Assembly: GCF_020379485.1 (NCBI RefSeq)
Contig: NC_063446.1
Coordinates: 14,940,471-15,004,470 of the forward strand
Source of the DNA: Brassica napus
Taxonomy: Eukaryota; Streptophyta; Magnoliopsida; Brassicales; Brassicaceae
Direction of reading: 5' to 3'
Length of the DNA: 64,000 nucleotides
Shown here: positions 58,591-64,000 of the stretch, piece after piece
Layout of the letters: each line of letters begins with the position of its first letter
How positions within the stretch are numbered: the stretch's first letter is position 1
Translations under genes and position numbers: made by a program
The notes under the pieces: generated by a model
Database searches by the model: none
Told to the model about the DNA's origin: nothing
Seen by the model: the letters and a program-made list of their open reading frames with translations, nothing else

Positions 58591-60014
58591 TGACGAAAGT
58601 TTCACTAATAACTTAACAACTATTTTGATAATTTATAAGAATTTTGTGTATTTAAAATATTTTTGCATTTAAATCAGTGCTATTAAAATCAATCCGGATC
58701 CGCGGTCAAACCGGTTAATGGTGATCCAATAATATGGTCGAGGTTTATAAAACTATATTTAAAACCTTTAAAAATCACTGAAATAAGAGATTAACCGATT
58801 GAACTGATGGATGACCGATATGTAATCCAATTTCATTTAGATTGTTATAATTTTATAGTTTGTTAACTTTTAATCCATATTTTAAAGTTCACTGTTTTTT
58901 AGTTATATGAATTAATAACATTTTTACAAAAAAAATGAAAGATATAAAATAACTAAGAAGTATAAATATGTCTTGATCATATTACTTTTTTTTATATAGC
59001 TTAATCAGTTTTATTATATTTGTTTTGTGTAATTTATTTTGTTAATAATTTGGTTCAAATTATAATCGGTTTAAATTTTTTTTTTTACAATTAGTGTTAA
59101 AATATTTTTTTCTAGATAATATATATTTTGAACATTTCTCATAATTATTTTTGTTATTATTTTTATTGTACAATTGTAGTTATTTTCAATCTATAGTGTT
59201 TGTATATATATATTTTATGTAATGTCCATTATTGAATAATTATTTTACTTAAGTAAATGATATAACCATTGTTTAGGAAACATAAATAAAATAATATATA
59301 AATTACATGATTTGTTATTGATTGAAATGTTTTTGTAGTATCTAAACTTGTAAAAATAAGTTCTTTTTATTTTCATTGTTTTTATACATTATTTGAATTT
59401 CTAAATTATTCAATATATTTAAACAATTTGAAAGAAAATTGTTAAAGATATATTAAAAATATGAAATCTAGTGTTTTATATCGTTTGGACATAAGATTAA
59501 TTATTGCATTGTTTTGAAACATATATAATAGTATAAGAAAATGAGTATTAGTGATTTAAGGTATGTTTACTTATAAAGTATAAATGTATATTTAATTTAA
59601 AAACTTACACAAGATAAAAATCTTGATTATTAATGCTAACACAATATAGATAATAATATAAATTTTACACAAACTTACACAAATTTACACGGTACTTCTT
59701 GCGCCATACCGAAGATCTCTAGTAGTCTTTTTTCCAATATTCTGCAAAATTTGTCTTCTCCGGAAATTGAAACTTATACTTCCTGGTGTAGAAGTTTTAA
59801 TGAACCATAAAATCACTGGACCAAAGGAGCTTCCACGAGGGGCTTCCACAGTTTACGATTTTCTTGTATGATATTTTTATTATTAGATTTGAATGTTCCG
59901 GAATAAAATGGTTAAAGATTTCTTTTTTTAAATAATCAAAGATCTTAAAGTTCTTATCTAATGGCATATCTTTTGTTTTACCATATCAGAAGGATCTTAT
60001 TTAATTGTTATGAA
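58591..60014. other. AT-rich DNA, probably the body of the preceding Helitron
   Basis: No gene. A CTAGTAGTC phrase at about 59720 after GCGCCATACCG vaguely resembles a second Helitron end but lacks a stem. Confidence 0.4.
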
Positions 60015-60414
60015 TCTTTATATATAAAGTTAGTTTTTTCTCTTCTTATGACAAGTGGCAAGGGGGTTTGATGACATGTGTCTTTCATATTTTTTGTTTT
60101 ATATTTTAAGTCCTTTTTCTTATAGATTATTGCAATTTAGCGAAGTACTTTCTAATTATGCACTATTTACTCTTTTAATATTAACCATCTTTGTATAAGA
60201 TTTGATAATTTATTTTATTGGTCACTAAAATTCAAGATGAATAAAAAATAAATAAATAAAATAAATAAATAAATAATTTTAAATATTTTCTATTATTTTT
60301 GTTATTTTACCATTTTCTATTATTTTATGATAAGAGGATTCATGATGAGGAAGAAGAGAAGCATGACGAGCAAAACCAAGATAAACTTATGTATGCAAAC
60401 TCTCACAACAGGAT

Positions 60415-60627
60415 ATGTATGATTCGGGAAGAGGCGGTCGGTATGGATATCGAGGAAGAGGTCGTGGTAGATTTGGATATCAACAAAACAGATATTATAG
60501 GCAAGAGAGAGACACATCAAAGGTTGAGTGTTACCGATGTGATAAGATAGGTCACTTCGCTCAGAACTGCCCTACAATTTCCACAAATAACCAAACTAAT
60601 AAGAAAAAACTAGAATACAACGCATAA
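60415..60627 (+). pseudogene. Copia gag fragment with zinc knuckle
   Basis: The frame encodes an Arg/Gly/Tyr-rich stretch (GRGGRYGYRGRGRGRFGY), then a CX2CX4HX4C knuckle (CYRCDKIGHFAQNC), the nucleic-acid-binding motif of Copia Gag. It lacks the upstream Gag domain and protease, so it is a fragment. Confidence 0.8.
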
Positions 60628-60866
60628 TCTAAACCTACAACTTCCACAACCAAAAGAAAAAAACCAATTATACTATAGTAACACTAACTCAATAAAAGTT
60701 TGGAGCCGGAAAAATAACTGCCCTACAATTTCCACAAATAACCAGACTAATAAGAAAAAACTAGAATACAACGCATAATCTAAAACTACAACTTCCACAA
60801 CCAAAAAAAAAACCAATTATACTATAGTAACACTAACTCAATAAAAGTTTGGAGCCGGAAAAAGAT
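60565..60866. repeat. 151 bp tandem duplication, two copies
   Basis: AACTGCCCTACAATTTCC at 60565 recurs at 60716. Both copies run through GAATACAACGCATAATC to AAAGTTTGGAGCCGGAAAAA with very few differences, so the duplication is young. It starts inside the gag zinc knuckle region. Confidence 0.9.
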
Positions 60867-60947
60867 CAACAAAGAAAACTAACTTACCTCATCTTACCAA
60901 TAATATCATGGATATAACAAGCAGATGTTAGAAAAGATAAAAGGATA

Positions 60948-61194
60948 TTTCTTCTGTTCCAAAATATTTGATGTTTTGAGTGTATGAACAGGAATTAAGG
61001 TATACATTTTTTTCTAAAAGAAACATTAAAAATATAAACCAAAATTAATTCTTCCAATCCTTAAAAATAAATATAAAACATCACTGGTCACACAGTTTTC
61101 AATAAAATTTAAATTAATATAAAATATCAAAACATCATCTATTTTGAAACATCATAACTTTTCTAAAACATCATCTATTTTGGAACAGATGGAG
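60948..61194. mobile_element. Stowaway-like MITE, eroded ends
   Basis: Inverted ends CTTCTGTTCCAAAATATTTG and, from the right, CATCTGTTCCAAAATAGATG continue into GATGTTTT on both sides. The flanking dinucleotide is TA (60946-60947 and 61195-61196). Relative to the canonical CTCCCTCCGTTCC the tips have drifted. About 247 bp, non-coding. Confidence 0.75.
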
Positions 61195-62517
61195 TAAAAT
61201 ATAAGACAAAACATTCCTCCGAGCTCAAAGGAGCGTGATCAAGCACCAACCCAAAAAACCCAAAAAAACCAAAAAGGTCAGAGAAAGAATAATCATCAGG
61301 AGACCAGAGTCACCACGAAACAAGAAGACACATGCCACAAGCACCGGAATCACAACCACCAGCTAAAAGGTAAGAAGCACCTCACAAACTAAACAAGCAC
61401 ATACAAGACGTTCATGCCAGCGAAGAACCACAAAGCTCTAAGTAGAAGAGACCAAAGCTCCAAAGACTAACTCCGCACACCTACACCAAGGAAAGTAAGA
61501 GAAGAAAAGAAACAACCTGAGGGAGGGAGAATGAAAGCCTACCACCGAAAAACAAGAGCTCAAACTTTAGACTAGAAATAACCTTCCAAGCACATAAAGC
61601 ATACACAGAAGAAAACACTATCCAAACCTGGAGTAGCAAATATGGCGAAAAAAGAGGCACCAGAGAAGCGAGCAGCAATGAAAGGTGCAACAAGATGAGA
61701 GAACAAAGATAGAAAAGGAGACGAAACAAAATCATCAAACCGTGGAGCCATCCTCGAGATATGAAAAAGAGCATAGAAGTCAGATCACCAAAAACCAGAT
61801 CTTGAAAACCAAGACGAGCAGAGACTATCGACGGCAAGTCAACGAGAGGAAGACAACATCAAAGACAACTGAACTCTGACCCAACCCAACAAGATGTAGT
61901 TCCTAAAATTAGCCAAAATCTAAAAAAGAAGAGGACCAATATTGACCAAAACAACCTACAACACAGTGAAAAACAACCGCACAATTGGGAATTTGTAAGC
62001 ATGATCTATAACAAATACCAGATAATATCACAAGAGATGAATGTGAGGAAAAACAAGAACACAAAGGTGAGTCTTTTCTCAGTGATGGCGAGAAGCACCG
62101 CACACCGGAAAGGTAAGCGAGTTACATAGATGAGAACGGCTCAGGGTCAAAATATGGAGAGTGGGCAAAAAACATTTTAAAATAGTAATGTTCAAAAATG
62201 TGACAAATTAAAATACAATTCTGACGCTAAAACCATCAATCTTAAAATTAACAAATGCCTAAATGCAAAGTTATTAAAATTCAATATAATTTACATTAAA
62301 AGCTCACTTCACCACACAATTACTATTATACACACAACAACATATTATTGAAAAACAAACACATAATATATTAACATATTACCTAATACTACATAACACA
62401 ATAAAACATCAATAATTCTCTTTACAAATAAGAAAGACCACTTAATTACATCATCCAAAAAATCATATCTAACAGCAATAAAACAATATCCCGCGCGAAG
62501 CGTGGACACCCTTCTAG

Positions 62518-64000
62518 TATTTTATATAAATAGTGAGAAAATCAAATATATGAATCGTTTTATGGTTTATGATTCCATAAAACATCATTGTCAAAAACAT
62601 ACCTGATTATAAAACAAATTGTTCAGATTCATGAAACTATACGTCATCGTCAAAAGTTATACAGTTCCTTCATTTGAGAAACCAAAGTTTTCTTCTCCTC
62701 AGAAAATCTGAATGCTTGCTCATTCACATCCATGCGCAAGTCACAACACTTCCGTCTCAAGGAAACAAATCCCTTAACATATTACCACGTCTTTGACCGC
62801 AGTTTTGAGACAAATTGAACATGCAACAAAGTCAAAACCATCTCATTCGTCCCAACAATCCCCATCGCCGCCGAGATCTGGATATTCGTCCCAAATATGA
62901 ATTTGGTAACAATGTTGCCTAAACCTATAGACAAAATCCAAACAAATCTCAAAACACTTTTCGTCTAGCTCGAATCACCACCGAGTCTCACTCCCCAATC
63001 CTCACGATTCGATTGAATCTCGTCACAGCCAAAACCCAGAAGAAGAAAGGAAAGAAAAAAAACCATCTTTAAAGTTTTTCCGTTTGATGTTTTGTATAAA
63101 AAGGATTTTGTTACACGCATAGAAAAAAAAAGTATATATCCATGATTTGAAGGTTAATGTTATAAGGTATGAATTAAAACAAAGTATAATTGTAAGTTGG
63201 TTTAATTTAAGTATATTGGTTACCATAAAATTATATATCAAGTGTGTTTTTATATTTAGTACAACATGTTCAATAGGTCCAAAAAAACATATGCCACGGT
63301 AAATTTTAAACATGACTCTGTTTTAATAGATTAGATGCTTTGTTCTTCACTAATCTGGTTACAAATTGCTGACGCTGGGAGAAACTTTTTGGATTGGAAG
63401 GTTCGGTGGCTTGGAATTCTTTTGATCAAACGGTGCGTATTTGAAACACTGAACCTTGCACCCATCAATTTCTTTGTCTTTAATCAAACGTGTTCACTTA
63501 CAAGTGCCGAAATTCATATATGTTTTTGCCGTTGGTGTAGTTTCCATTGAGTTTTTGATGCAGATTGCATAAATGAGGAAATACATTGCTTTATCAAATG
63601 GAATAAGCTGGCATCATTCTCAGCGTAACATCAATGAAACTCTCATCAAACAAAACCGTGATTACTGATTCTATTATTTAAAAAAAGAAGAAGAAGCAAA
63701 TTGACACAATATTGATAGATTTATTATCATTATATTTAACAATAACCTGAGTTTCTCTGCGACTGATGAAATTGTTTCAAGTGGTCTCTCTCTCTAATAC
63801 AAGTATCTCAACATAAGTATAACAAATAAGACCCTTTTAGTGTTTGTTATGTCGTTTTACTTATCACTCTGTTTTCTAATAATTGTGTATTGTTTTTTCT
63901 GTGTTTATAGATTTGATTGTTGGGTGAACATAAGAGAGATTCTCAGGTTATAGAAGTACCGAAAGAAGAAATATTTTGTTTGTTTTTACTGAGATATTTT
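62518..64000. other. Right-edge region, possible exon fragments on the minus strand
   Basis: Between about 62655 and 62930 the minus strand is open in pieces (SAAMGIVGTNEMVLTLLHV, then RMDVNEQAFRFSEEKKTL), with balanced composition. This may be a relic of a gene that I do not recognise. The rest, 63060-64000, has no supported gene. Confidence 0.35.

Larger units (their letters stand above)
60015..62517 (+). mobile_element. Non-autonomous Helitron with gag fragment and MITE
   Basis: It starts TCTTTATATATAAAGTTAG after A and ends with the hairpin CCGCGC-GAA-GCGTGG, then ACACCCTT and CTAG (62514-62517) before T. At 2.5 kb it carries a Copia gag fragment, a 151 bp tandem duplication and a Stowaway-type MITE. 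The section 61200-62160 is purine-rich on the plus strand with no convincing protein. Confidence 0.78.

Noticed and set aside
61481..61837. 118-codon hydrophobic minus-strand frame
   Set aside because: A product of purine-rich plus-strand DNA inside a Helitron, with no recognisable family.

Overview
The window is plant nuclear DNA: strongly AT-rich, with GT-AG introns and a dense mix of Helitrons, MULEs, hAT elements, Stowaway MITEs, LINEs, a SINE and Copia debris. The only clearly intact multi-exon genes are four tandem class IV (GH19 plus hevein domain) chitinase genes, all on the minus strand. Their layout recalls the Arabidopsis thaliana At2g43590-At2g43620 cluster, so I infer a Brassicaceae genome, probably of the Brassica lineage. 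The match to named Arabidopsis genes is from memory and was not searched.

Layout. 1-977: 3' end of a LINE. 978-6271: AT-rich DNA with a small MULE-type MITE and a Helitron. 6342-7695: chitinase 1, apparently active. 7696-15069: mostly empty, with retroelement tails and diverged tandem repeats. 15070-18205: a ~590 bp tandem duplication. Its first copy is split by a Helitron that itself holds a Stowaway MITE, a hAT element and a MULE MITE. 18750-19541: a Helitron ending 93 bp from the stop of chitinase-like gene 2 (19635-20935). 22038-26932: chitinase-like gene 3. A 3.7 kb Helitron carrying a broken S1-domain gene fragment sits in its intron, 17 bp from the 5' splice site. 27435-28820: a hAT element with a copy of itself inside. 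29910-31073: chitinase 4, apparently active. 33024-35095: a Helitron split by a LINE. 35362-44211: an 8.85 kb MULE with a perfect 9 bp target duplication. It holds a decayed DUF1985/Ulp1-like gene and a decayed MURA transposase in convergent orientation, plus arrays of a short palindromic minisatellite. 44703-62517: further Helitrons, a SINE, Copia and LINE fragments, a possible 38-residue membrane protein gene, and a two-level palindrome of about 1.2 kb. 62518-64000: little that can be named.

Genes together. Chitinases 1 and 4 keep both GH19 catalytic glutamates. Genes 2 and 3 share loss of the first one (Glu to Gly) and a one-residue insertion near the active site, yet keep full reading frames, signal peptides and splice sites. 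They look like a duplicated pair of secreted chitin-binding pseudo-enzymes. Their TATA boxes have also drifted from that of gene 4.
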